Assembly (NCBI GenBank): GCA_015233015.1
Contig: JADFYO010000005.1
Coordinates: 1 to 64,000 of the forward strand
Direction: 5' to 3'
Origin: Nitrospirota bacterium
GTDB taxonomy: Bacteria; Nitrospirota; Thermodesulfovibrionia; Thermodesulfovibrionales; Magnetobacteriaceae
DNA length: 64,000 bases
This document shows, one piece after another, positions 34,649 to 43,158 of the stretch. The notes under the pieces are model-generated. The model had not been told where the DNA came from, made no database searches, and worked only from the letters and a program-made list of their open reading frames with translations. Numbering within the stretch: position 1 is the first letter of the stretch; each line of letters begins with the position of its first letter. The translations under genes and the position numbers were made by a program.

Positions 34649-35542
34649 ATGAAAATAAAGTTTTGGGGCGTGCGCGGTTCAATCCCAACTCCGGGCAAAG
34701 ATACCGTTCGCTATGGGGGAAACACATCCTGCATCGGCCTTGACGGCGAGGACGGCACTTGCGTCATCTTTGAAGCAGGCACAGGCATACGCATGGCCGG
34801 CACAAAGCTCGCGGCTATGCCTCAGGTCGAGATAAACCTCTTCCTTTCACATACCCACTGGGACCATATCCACGGATTTCCATTCTTTATCCCTGCCTAT
34901 ATCCCAAATCGTATAATAAACATATACGGCCCGCCGCATTTTGACAAAAGCCTTCGCGAGATAATGGCCCAGCAGATGGTCTATTCATATTTCCCCGTAA
35001 ACTCAGACGAACTTCAGGCGCGCATCAGGTACTTTGACCTTAAAGAGGAGACCGTTGAAATAGGCGGCCTGAAAATCAGCTCCAAACTCATGAACCACCC
35101 CGTAACCTGCTTTGCCTACAGGGTGACAGAGGGCAGCAGGAGCATTGTCTATACGGGGGACAACGAGCCTTACTATAATTTTATGGCGTCCGCCGCTATG
35201 GACGAGGCCGAGATGGCAGAAATCGCTATGATTGTTAACGAGCAAAACGACAGAAACGTCGAATTTGCCAGAGGCTGTGATGTACTCATAGCCGACGCTC
35301 AATACACTCACGCCGAATACCCGGCAAGGATCGGCTGGGGACACAGCACTAACCATCAGGTGGTTGACCTTGCCGTAAAGGCAGACGTCAAACATCTCGT
35401 CATGTTTCACCACGAACCAGTCCGTACGGACGACCAGATTGATCAGATTGTAGAAGAGACAAAGAAGTATTACGAAGAAACAGGGCGCACGGGCCTCAGG
35501 ATAACAGCGGCGGCCGAGGGTGAGGAAATCGTAGTTGTGTAA
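34649..35542 (+). CDS. Metallo-beta-lactamase-fold hydrolase
   Basis: 297 residues from ATG 34649 (M-K-I-K-F-W-G-V-R-G-S), a very conserved opening in this subgroup; the frame extends six codons further. Metal-binding motif S-H-T-H-W-D-H-I-H-G supplies the H-x-H-x-D-H ligands; further His and Asp in M-N-H-P, Y-T-G-D-N-E, D-A-Q-Y-T and F-H-H-E. The family is PhnP/RNase Z-like and includes phosphodiesterases; substrate unknown. It stands alone between the Rpn gene and the kinase operon. Confidence 0.8.
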   Translation: MKIKFWGVRGSIPTPGKDTVRYGGNTSCIGLDGEDGTCVIFEAGTGIRMAGTKLAAMPQVEINLFLSHTHWDHIHGFPFFIPAYIPNRIINIYGPPHFDKSLREIMAQQMVYSYFPVNSDELQARIRYFDLKEETVEIGGLKISSKLMNHPVTCFAYRVTEGSRSIVYTGDNEPYYNFMASAAMDEAEMAEIAMIVNEQNDRNVEFARGCDVLIADAQYTHAEYPARIGWGHSTNHQVVDLAVKADVKHLVMFHHEPVRTDDQIDQIVEETKKYYEETGRTGLRITAAAEGEEIVVV

Positions 35543-35579
35543 GGACCGCTAAATCAGCAGGTTATAGAAAGATATAAAC

Positions 35580-35756
35580 ATGTATAAACATGGTGAATAT
35601 TATATAATAGCAATAGTTTTATCTGCATGTGTGATTGGAGTAGAAGTATGGCGTAGGAATGGGTCAATTAAAACAGCTTTATATTGGGCAATGGGATATC
35701 TATTGATAGCCACAATTGGTTATTTCAATGGATGGATTATTGTCCCAACAAAATGA
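35580..35756 (+). CDS. 58-residue predicted membrane protein
   Basis: ATG 35580 to TGA 35756. The product begins M-Y-K-H-G-E-Y-Y, then a hydrophobic stretch I-I-A-I-V-L-S-A-C-V-I-G-V, a charged turn W-R-R-N-G-S-I-K, a second hydrophobic stretch A-L-Y-W-A-M-G-Y-L-L-I-A-T-I-G and an aromatic end. Two helices with a basic loop between them look like a genuine small membrane protein, but the ribosome site is weak and no family is recognised. Confidence 0.45.
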   Translation: MYKHGEYYIIAIVLSACVIGVEVWRRNGSIKTALYWAMGYLLIATIGYFNGWIIVPTK

Positions 35757-35828
35757 GGTGATTTTTCAATACGAAACAGCATCTTTTTACATTTTTCACA
35801 TTGGTATAAGCCCTACGCGGCGCGCTGG

Positions 35829-38800
35829 TTAAAATCTCCTGCCAGCGAGCTTTTGCAGTTCCCTGTGAATGAACTTTTTTTCAGCCCTGCCGTAGCCGGC
35901 ACAGCCCAGCGTGTAGATGAGTTTTTCTAAATCGGCCTCCGACCAATCCGCAGAGCCGCGCCTCGTAAGAGTGCCCTGCACGTATGGGGTATGGGCGACG
36001 TAGAACTTCTCGAGCAGTGTTGTGGCGCCTTCGTCCCATTGCTGCTCATTTCTGACGATGAGGTCCCAGTCCAGCACCCAGACCTTGATAGTGCTGTCGT
36101 CATAGGCGGAGATTGCGTAGCGCCCGTCCATGCTCATAGCTACCGCGTTTACTCCCACTACGTGTCCTTTGAATATCCTCAGGCACTGCCCTGTCGTAGT
36201 ATTCCAAATCCTGAATGTACTGTCGAAACTTCCTGAGATAACGTGCTGGGCGTCAGCGCTGAACGCCACAGAGGTTACCCGCGCAGTATGCCCTTCGAGG
36301 TCCATGATGTGGCGTCCCGATGAGATGTCCCAGATCTTTGCGGTCTTATCGTCGCTTCCCGATACGGCATAGCGGCCGTTTAAACTTATCGCAACCGAAT
36401 TAACAGGGGCACTATGACCGCTGAAAGTACCAAGCAGGCCCAGAAAATCCACTGTCGTCATCTCACAGTTATTTATCAGACAATCATCGCCGGCAGATAG
36501 CAGCATCCTGTTGTCCATGCTAAGTGCTACAGCGCGCACAGGGGCTGTGTGCTCTTTAAATGTCTTTATACAGCTGCCTGAGAATAAATCCCACACCTTG
36601 ACGGTCTTGTCGTCGCTTCCCGATACGGCAAGTTTGCCGTCGGCGGTGATGCAGACGGCGTTAACCCTTGCGTCATGTCCTTTGAGCGTCTTAAGCAGGC
36701 GTCCCTTCGCGGTCTCCCATAACCGGACTGTCTTGTCAATACCTCCCGACAGGGCATAACTTCCGTCGGCACTCAGGCAGACAGCCCTTACCCCTTCAAA
36801 GTGTCCCTTGAAGGGCATCGCAGGTTTTTTTGAATCGACCTCCCGCAACCGGAGGGTTTTATCCATGCTGCCGGACAGGACAAGGTGGTTGGCGTCGTCT
36901 ATGCAGACAGAGGTTACAGCGCCATCGTGTCCCTTATACGTGTAAGCCTCCCAGCCGCCGGCGAGGTTCCTGTGCGGAAACACACTGTAGAGCTGCGTCC
37001 ACATGTCGATTGCCTCAACCGTCCTGCTATAGCCCTTTTGAGAGCGTGCCTTTCGCACATGCCCGGCTGCCTTGACGTAATCCCCCGACTGCATCGATTG
37101 CCTGGCAAGGGAGAGTTCACTGCTGTAGACGGCCATTGCGGAGAATGCCGTTTCGCTCTTTAACACCAGGGAAAGCATCATAGGGGCGCGATAGGTCTCT
37201 TTTTCACTCCGCAGTTCCCAGAAAAGCGCGTCGTTGCTCATGCCGTTTGATATAAAGTATTTGCCGTTTACCGACATATGAATGGAACTTGCCGGCGTCT
37301 GAGCCCCCTCGAAGGTGCGAAGGCAGCGTTTGGAGGATAAATCCCACAACCGGACCGTCTTGTCCTGTCCGCCTGAGAGGGCATACCGTGAATTCCAGCT
37401 CAAAACCACAGACAGTACCGGCTCGGCGTGGCCCGTGATAGACCGTTGATACTGCCGGTTGCGGAAATCCCATAGTCTTAACGTATTGTCGGCACAGGCG
37501 GCGATTAAATAATTCCCGTCCTTGCTGAGACAGCTGCCATTGACCGCTACCGCGTGTTCCTTAAATACATGCAGACATTTCAGCGACGAGACATTCCATA
37601 TTCTCAGTGTGCCGTCAAGGCTGCCTGAAACAATATGCTGGGCGTCGTTGGTGGCGGCCACCGATGTAATGGAGCCTCTGTGCCCGGCAAAGGAACGCAG
37701 ATAGTTGCCTGAGTTAATATCCCATAGTTTAATCGTTTCGTCGGCGCTTCCCGATACGGGAAATTTGCCGTCGGGGCTGAGATATACCGCGGTTACGTCG
37801 TCCGCGTGTCCCCTGAAATTATATAGTGTAGTGCCCGTGGATATATTCCACACGCGCACGGTTTTGTCCGCACTGCCGGATATTGCATATCTGGCGTCGC
37901 TGGTGAGGCTGGCCGATAAGACGCCGCCGGTGTGTCCGCTTAATGTCTTAACGCACTGGCCGGTGGCAGTGTCCCAGAGCCTGAGTTTTTTGTCCATACT
38001 GCCTGTGAGGGCAAGCCGGCCATCGTGGCTGAGGCTCACAGTCGTAATCTGGCCCATGTGGCCGGTGAAAGTCTCCAACAGCCTTCTCGATGTGGGCAGC
38101 GCCGCCTGAGCCGACGCCAGTGAGGCCGCGGCCTCCTCTATATTGCCGTATTGCCCGATTATATTTTCAAGGTACTTTATGGCTGAGACACAGTCGTTCC
38201 TTTCCATGTGAACGAGGGCAAGCAGATACTCCGGCGTCCAGTCGTCTATGTGAGAACGCTGCACCTCCTCGAGTTCTCTGACGAGTATATCATCGGTTAT
38301 TTTAGCGTTTCTCCAGTGTATGAGTCCAAGGTTGTATGAGGACTGAGGGTGGTGAGGCTGGATTTTTATGGCCTCATGCCAGAGCCTTTCGGCCTCGTCG
38401 TCTCTACCTAAGTCAAGTAGTGAGACCGCCCTGTTGTTCAGGCTGTCAGCGGTTGCGCTGTTTGACGCCGGCATCTGCCTCGGATATGGATTTGAAGTTA
38501 TTTCGTGGTATATCCCTATTAAAGTCTCAGCGATTTTTGCCATACTCTCTGGTCGCTTGTAAGGGTCAAGATTAAGACATTCCCGTAAGAGCGTGAAAAT
38601 CTGCTTCGGCATAGGGGGAAGAAATGCGTGTGGGTTTTCGGCCTGATTTTCAACGTGGGACATCAGTGCCTCTGCCGCTACTGTGCCCGACGGCCATGTT
38701 ACCTCGCCTGTAAACATTACCAATATCGATACAGCCCACGACCATATGTCTGTTTTCGGAGACAAAGACCCTCTGTTTGCCTGCTCTGGGGAACAAAAGG

Positions 38801-39548
38801 CAGGGGTCATGCCGGATTGGACGTGCGAGCTGCTGTCGGTTTCGTCTTCGATCATCCGGCCTCTGCCTGAGAAGGCCTTAGCAAGGCCAAAGTCTGTGAC
38901 CTTTGCGGTTCCCTCCGAGGTGATCATTATGTTTGCTGGTTTCATGTCTCTGTGGATAAGACCTTTTTCATGAGCGTAGTGGAGGCCCCATGCGATTTGA
39001 ATAGCCATATCTATGATTTTTTCAAGCTCAGTTAATTTCCCGTCCGCAATCCAGTCGTTTAAATTTCCCCCGTTGACATACTCGGCAAAGACGCGTGGAA
39101 CGCCGTCAAGCTCCCTGACATAGTAGCAGCTTACAATGTGCGGGTGCAGACCGAGGTTGACCCATGTCTCAGCCTCTGCCTGAAAACCCTTCGAGCCGCC
39201 GGAACGCTCCAGCTCAGAGGGTTTTGGGCTTTTCACGGCAAGGTCGACATTCCAGCCCCTGTGGCGGACCTTATAGACCTTGCCCATGCCGCCTTCGCCC
39301 AAAAATCCTGTAATCTCATAGAGATCAAGTATTACGTCGCCTATGCTCCAATCGTGGGAATTGCGCCTGGGAAGTGGTTCGCTGGGTGGTACGGCCGAAT
39401 CATCCATGCGCGGCCCGACGGCCTTCTCGATGGCCTTTTCGATGCGGAACGTTGTGCCGCATTTTTTGCACTTCGCCGGTTTCCCGGCAAACGTGGCGGA
39501 TACATTATACTTAGCTCCACAATTGGAACATGACGTAAGTATCATCAT
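35829..39548 (-). CDS. Zinc-ribbon Ser/Thr protein kinase with 14 WD40 repeats
   Basis: 1239 residues from ATG 39548 (AGGGG 9 bases upstream). Zinc ribbon C7-x2-C10...C27-x2-C30 (MJ0042 type). Kinase domain about 72-350: G-E-G-G-M-G 84-89, Lys 106, H-R-D-M-K-P-A-N 199-206, D-F-G 219-221; Hanks type and apparently active. TPR-like helices about 380-480. First seven-bladed WD40 propeller about 490-790 (blades ending L-R-L-W-D, V-R-V-W-N, I-K-L-W-D...), a helical insert, then a second seven-bladed set to about 1160 and a helical tail. No membrane helix. Likely a cytosolic scaffold kinase; the PP2C-FHA-cyclase encoded upstream could reverse its phosphorylation. Confidence 0.9.
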   Translation of the reverse strand: MMILTSCSNCGAKYNVSATFAGKPAKCKKCGTTFRIEKAIEKAVGPRMDDSAVPPSEPLPRRNSHDWSIGDVILDLYEITGFLGEGGMGKVYKVRHRGWNVDLAVKSPKPSELERSGGSKGFQAEAETWVNLGLHPHIVSCYYVRELDGVPRVFAEYVNGGNLNDWIADGKLTELEKIIDMAIQIAWGLHYAHEKGLIHRDMKPANIMITSEGTAKVTDFGLAKAFSGRGRMIEDETDSSSHVQSGMTPAFCSPEQANRGSLSPKTDIWSWAVSILVMFTGEVTWPSGTVAAEALMSHVENQAENPHAFLPPMPKQIFTLLRECLNLDPYKRPESMAKIAETLIGIYHEITSNPYPRQMPASNSATADSLNNRAVSLLDLGRDDEAERLWHEAIKIQPHHPQSSYNLGLIHWRNAKITDDILVRELEEVQRSHIDDWTPEYLLALVHMERNDCVSAIKYLENIIGQYGNIEEAAASLASAQAALPTSRRLLETFTGHMGQITTVSLSHDGRLALTGSMDKKLRLWDTATGQCVKTLSGHTGGVLSASLTSDARYAISGSADKTVRVWNISTGTTLYNFRGHADDVTAVYLSPDGKFPVSGSADETIKLWDINSGNYLRSFAGHRGSITSVAATNDAQHIVSGSLDGTLRIWNVSSLKCLHVFKEHAVAVNGSCLSKDGNYLIAACADNTLRLWDFRNRQYQRSITGHAEPVLSVVLSWNSRYALSGGQDKTVRLWDLSSKRCLRTFEGAQTPASSIHMSVNGKYFISNGMSNDALFWELRSEKETYRAPMMLSLVLKSETAFSAMAVYSSELSLARQSMQSGDYVKAAGHVRKARSQKGYSRTVEAIDMWTQLYSVFPHRNLAGGWEAYTYKGHDGAVTSVCIDDANHLVLSGSMDKTLRLREVDSKKPAMPFKGHFEGVRAVCLSADGSYALSGGIDKTVRLWETAKGRLLKTLKGHDARVNAVCITADGKLAVSGSDDKTVKVWDLFSGSCIKTFKEHTAPVRAVALSMDNRMLLSAGDDCLINNCEMTTVDFLGLLGTFSGHSAPVNSVAISLNGRYAVSGSDDKTAKIWDISSGRHIMDLEGHTARVTSVAFSADAQHVISGSFDSTFRIWNTTTGQCLRIFKGHVVGVNAVAMSMDGRYAISAYDDSTIKVWVLDWDLIVRNEQQWDEGATTLLEKFYVAHTPYVQGTLTRRGSADWSEADLEKLIYTLGCAGYGRAEKKFIHRELQKLAGRRF

Positions 39549-39613
39549 TTGTAACATCCCCTAAGCACAAGATCTTTAACCCCGTAATATTTTACAAAAA
39601 ATTATGCAATAAT

Positions 39614-41395
39614 TTACATTGATTTGTCATTTACAGGGGCATACCAATAATATATGGCCTCTGTCTCTTCCAACCCTTTCAGATGATACGAACCGATGGG
39701 CATAGCCTTAACTTTAAGGTCGGAACTTAATGTATTCCAAAAACTCTCCGTCATAAGAATAAGCTCGCGGCGGTTGGAGTTTATAAGGAAGGAGTTTACT
39801 TTCTCATGTTTGTGGCGCAGGTCTTCGACAGAGAACACTGCATGGGCGTTTCTGCCGGTTCGCTCACCTTCCTGCGTCAGGCGTACCGGCCCCCAGTGAA
39901 GCGCTATGCTTATTTGAACGGGGATCTTTATGTAGCGTGCAATGCCCGGCGAGAGTTTTAATGCCGCGCCTATAGCGCTGTCCGCCGTCCCGAATGTGGC
40001 AAAGAAACCATCTCCGGTGCATTTAAGAAATGGATGCTTTTCGTTCTGAAGCACCTTGTCGAGCATTTGCCCAAGGGCGGAGATGACCTTCACGAGGTGT
40101 GTGTCGCCTTGTTTGACAATTTTCGTCGAACTTACTATATCTACTACAAGCAGGGCCTCCGTACGTTCCTCGAAAAACTCACTTGGTGGGATTAATATGC
40201 TCCCCTCCGAGGCATACGCCTCGTCAAACAGGCCCTCGGTCTGCGCCCCGGAGGCCGACGGGATTATGCCCAGGCGCGTCCTCCCAATCGCAATCCACGA
40301 CGGCACAGGCAGCGCCATCTCGCCCTTAAAGCGGTGTCCGTTGAGATATGTCCCGTTTCTGCTGTCTTTGTCCTCTATAATCAACGCGTCTTCGACAACC
40401 TTTATGATGCAATGCTTACGAGAGATGGTTTTATCCCACTTTAAGGCAAGGTCGTTATCGGGTGCTCTTCCAATGGAAAATGACGGATACTTAACCGGCA
40501 TACAAAAATGCGACGGCTGCTTGTCCAAATCGACGATAAACGCATAGGGTTCTGAGCGGCTTGGTTCTGCGGGTGCCATCGCGCCGCGAAACTCTATTGC
40601 GCCGGCGGGACACTCTTCGGTCTCCATAGAGGCAAACTCTTCCTCGTTTGAGTGTGCGCGCTCAACTAATACGACGGTGACGTTATCAATCCCGCCGGCG
40701 TTATTGGCGGCCGCTACCAGCTCATTGCACGCTGTTTGAAGGTCTCCGCATTTGCTCAGAATCTTTACTATTCCACTGTCATCTACCATACCGGTAAGCC
40801 CGTCGCTGCAGAGGAGGAATTTATCGCCGGGAAAGATCTTCGTTACATTGATATCAGGTATCACCTCGCCCGACATGCCGATGCAGCGGGTGATTTTCCC
40901 TCTAGAGGGGTGTTTCGCCGCCTGCGAGGCGGTGATTTCCCCTGAGTCTATCAGCACCTGTACTACCGAGTGGTCAGTGGTCATCTGGGCAAAACTGCCG
41001 CTTCTCAGCAGGTATGCGCGGCTGTCGCCCATGTGGGCGATAAGCGCCAAATCATCTTTTATTATGATCAGCACAACTGTTGCCCCCATGCCGGCCAAAC
41101 CAGCTTTTGATTTGCTGAGCGAACGTACCTGTTCGTTTAACTCTGTAAAGGCAAGCGTAAGGGCCTCGGCGGCCTGAGGTGACTGCAGACTGTCTATGTT
41201 CTTCAGATTTCTGCGAATAAGGCCAGGCAGCGTATCCACTACTGCCTTCGACGCCATATCCCCCGCCGCGTGTCCTCCCATGCCGTCGGAGACAATATAC
41301 AGACCGTATTCATTGTCAACCATCCAACTGTCTTCATTTCTCTTTCGAATGTGTCCTTTGTCCGACAGTCCGGCGCAGGTAATCTCGTTTTTCAC
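39614..41395 (-). CDS. PP2C phosphatase-FHA-nucleotidyl cyclase fusion
   Basis: 593 residues from GTG 41395 with GGAGGA 7 bases upstream; GTGA overlaps the stop of the kinase gene upstream. PP2C domain 1-240: R-N-E-D (19-22), D-G-M-G-G-H (37-42), H-M-G-D-S-R-A, S-D-G-L-T, G-x-D-N-V-T, all metal ligands present. FHA about 290-370: F-S-I-G-R, S-R-K-H-C, R-N-G-T-Y-L-N-G. C-terminal class III cyclase-like domain about 410-590: V-V-D-I-V-S-S-T and C-T-G-D-G-F-F-A-T-F keep the two metal-binding Asp. The usual N-x-x-x-R transition-state motif is not obvious (G-R-N-A-H-A-V-F), so cyclase activity is uncertain. It joins phosphothreonine recognition and removal with a second-messenger-type domain. Confidence 0.88.
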   Translation of the reverse strand: MKNEITCAGLSDKGHIRKRNEDSWMVDNEYGLYIVSDGMGGHAAGDMASKAVVDTLPGLIRRNLKNIDSLQSPQAAEALTLAFTELNEQVRSLSKSKAGLAGMGATVVLIIIKDDLALIAHMGDSRAYLLRSGSFAQMTTDHSVVQVLIDSGEITASQAAKHPSRGKITRCIGMSGEVIPDINVTKIFPGDKFLLCSDGLTGMVDDSGIVKILSKCGDLQTACNELVAAANNAGGIDNVTVVLVERAHSNEEEFASMETEECPAGAIEFRGAMAPAEPSRSEPYAFIVDLDKQPSHFCMPVKYPSFSIGRAPDNDLALKWDKTISRKHCIIKVVEDALIIEDKDSRNGTYLNGHRFKGEMALPVPSWIAIGRTRLGIIPSASGAQTEGLFDEAYASEGSILIPPSEFFEERTEALLVVDIVSSTKIVKQGDTHLVKVISALGQMLDKVLQNEKHPFLKCTGDGFFATFGTADSAIGAALKLSPGIARYIKIPVQISIALHWGPVRLTQEGERTGRNAHAVFSVEDLRHKHEKVNSFLINSNRRELILMTESFWNTLSSDLKVKAMPIGSYHLKGLEETEAIYYWYAPVNDKSM

Positions 41396-42900
41396 AGTAC
41401 ATCCTCCAGAGCACACTTAAAGGCCTCGGCGGTCTTGAATGTTATCTCGGGCCGGTCAATCAGGGCCATGTCTATGACGCCCGCCAGCTTTTCGGGAATC
41501 GCAGGGTTCCTCTTCTGAATTGGGATACAAGAGGTTTGAAGCACTATGTACCATGGATCCTTTCCCTTTGGGAAGTCTCGCGGGAAACGTCCGGTTAGAA
41601 GAAAATAATATGTCGCCGCCATTGCCCATACATCCGCCTCCGGCTTTGAATACTTGAAGTTAATGACTTGCTGTCTTGCCATAAATACGGGAGTGCCGGC
41701 GGCAGAACCCGTCCGCGTATAGCCGCTGAGGCCGGCGGCGTCAAAGGCCTTGCCAAGCCCGAAATCGGCAATCTTGGCGACACGCCCCTGCGACGTCTCG
41801 GTATAAAATATATTCGACGGCTTTATATCTCTGTGAACCAGTCCGTTTATAGTAATAGTGCTGCCGTTTGTGAGTTTGACGTTTGGTATTTTAATGTTAT
41901 GGGCGTATATTAACCCGTCAAGTGCTTGTAAAATTATATCGGTGGCTTCGGCAACCGGCAGCTTTCCGCCCTGCCTCACCATTATCCTATCGACGCTTCC
42001 ACCCTCGCAGTACTCAAGCGTAAAGAAAAATGTGCCCTGAGAGTTTCCATAGTCGATAAGGCCTACCACGTTGCGATGCTTCAGGTGTTTCGTGTTTTCC
42101 ACTTCACGCAGGAACATCTCCCTCGCACGGTCATTTACGGCAGCGCTTGAGAGCATGACCTTAAGGGCAACCTTCCGCCCCGTAGCCGTTTGCTCAGCTA
42201 AATATACGGCGCCCATGCCGCCCTTGCCAAGCTCACTGATTATTTTATATCCATTTATGATTACTGTGTCGCCGCTTTCGTCTTGTTTTATCAGCTGCAG
42301 GGGATTTTCCAGGCACGACACACACAATATTTCACTGTCGTCTAATTTGGCTGAGAATTCCTTGCCGCAGTTGGTGCAGTGTTTTATCTCTGTCCCCGCG
42401 TCTTTCTTAATCGATGAGGGAGCCTCGGGGGTTTTATTGACCTTGCAGGTTGCGCATATATATTGGCCGTCTTTGGGCGGCAGGTTCTCCGCTTCGGGGC
42501 CGTTTATCTCTTTTGAGCAAATGGAGCACACCGGAGCCGCAGAGACAACCACTTGAAATACCGTCGAGCCGAGCCTGATAGTGTCGCCGTCTTTGAGGTC
42601 ATATTCGGGGAATTTCGCCTTCAGAGCTTCTTTATGAGCCAGATTTCTATCGCGCTGTCCAATTTTTTTGCCGTTTACGAAAGTGCCGTTGAGGCTTCCA
42701 AAATCGCGTACCCTCATGCCGGGCGGGTTTATATCGAGCAGACAGTGGTGGCGGGATATTGTGCTGTGGTCTTTGTCATCGGGAAGGCGCGGATTACAGT
42801 CAACGCCGCGTCCGATAATGCACGTGGTACGTTCTGTAAATATATACTCCGTTCCCTTTAATGACCCGTCTGTAACCTTAAGAACTACTTTAGCTGGCAA
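41392..42900 (-). CDS. FHA-zinc ribbon-Ser/Thr protein kinase
   Basis: 502 residues. FHA domain 8-118: G-R-G 30-32, S49-R50-H-H52, L-N-G-T-F-V-N-G around 70-77. Two Cys pairs 125/128 with 149/152 and two more 175/178 with 193/196 suggest two zinc ribbons. Hanks kinase about 218-500: G-K-G-G-M-G 225-230, A-L-K 245-247, H-R-D-I-K-P-S-N, D-F-G-L-G-K-A-F, and A-G-T-P-V-F-M-A-R-Q. No membrane helix. The FHA domain may read autophosphorylated Thr. First gene of the three-gene phospho-signalling set. Confidence 0.9.
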   Translation of the reverse strand: MPAKVVLKVTDGSLKGTEYIFTERTTCIIGRGVDCNPRLPDDKDHSTISRHHCLLDINPPGMRVRDFGSLNGTFVNGKKIGQRDRNLAHKEALKAKFPEYDLKDGDTIRLGSTVFQVVVSAAPVCSICSKEINGPEAENLPPKDGQYICATCKVNKTPEAPSSIKKDAGTEIKHCTNCGKEFSAKLDDSEILCVSCLENPLQLIKQDESGDTVIINGYKIISELGKGGMGAVYLAEQTATGRKVALKVMLSSAAVNDRAREMFLREVENTKHLKHRNVVGLIDYGNSQGTFFFTLEYCEGGSVDRIMVRQGGKLPVAEATDIILQALDGLIYAHNIKIPNVKLTNGSTITINGLVHRDIKPSNIFYTETSQGRVAKIADFGLGKAFDAAGLSGYTRTGSAAGTPVFMARQQVINFKYSKPEADVWAMAATYYFLLTGRFPRDFPKGKDPWYIVLQTSCIPIQKRNPAIPEKLAGVIDMALIDRPEITFKTAEAFKCALEDVL

Positions 42901-43158
42901 GGCTCAAAAACCTCGATCGTATTTTTACCGCATCGAACGCGAACCGCACCTGCGCCGCGCCCGCATTTTCACTAACCACTATAACAAAGCACTTTATATA
43001 TTGTCAATGCCGCTGTCATTTGTATTATTGACTAATCCAGCGGTTTGCGCTTATACTGTTATCGCGGCTGTCACCGTGTGGCTGCTTTGGGGTGGCTCTT
43101 TTTCTCATACCCATTGAATATACCGTTGTAGTTATCATCGATAACACGGAGGTGCTGA

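Noticed and set aside
35829-42900. Type VI secretion regulatory cluster
   Set aside because: Kinase, PP2C and FHA genes are present, but no Tss, ClpV, Hcp or VgrG gene is in the flanks.
42668-43117. Plus-strand ORF antisense to the FHA kinase and into the gap
   Set aside because: Mostly antisense to a clear FHA domain. The last 36 codons are hydrophobic but have no ribosome site.
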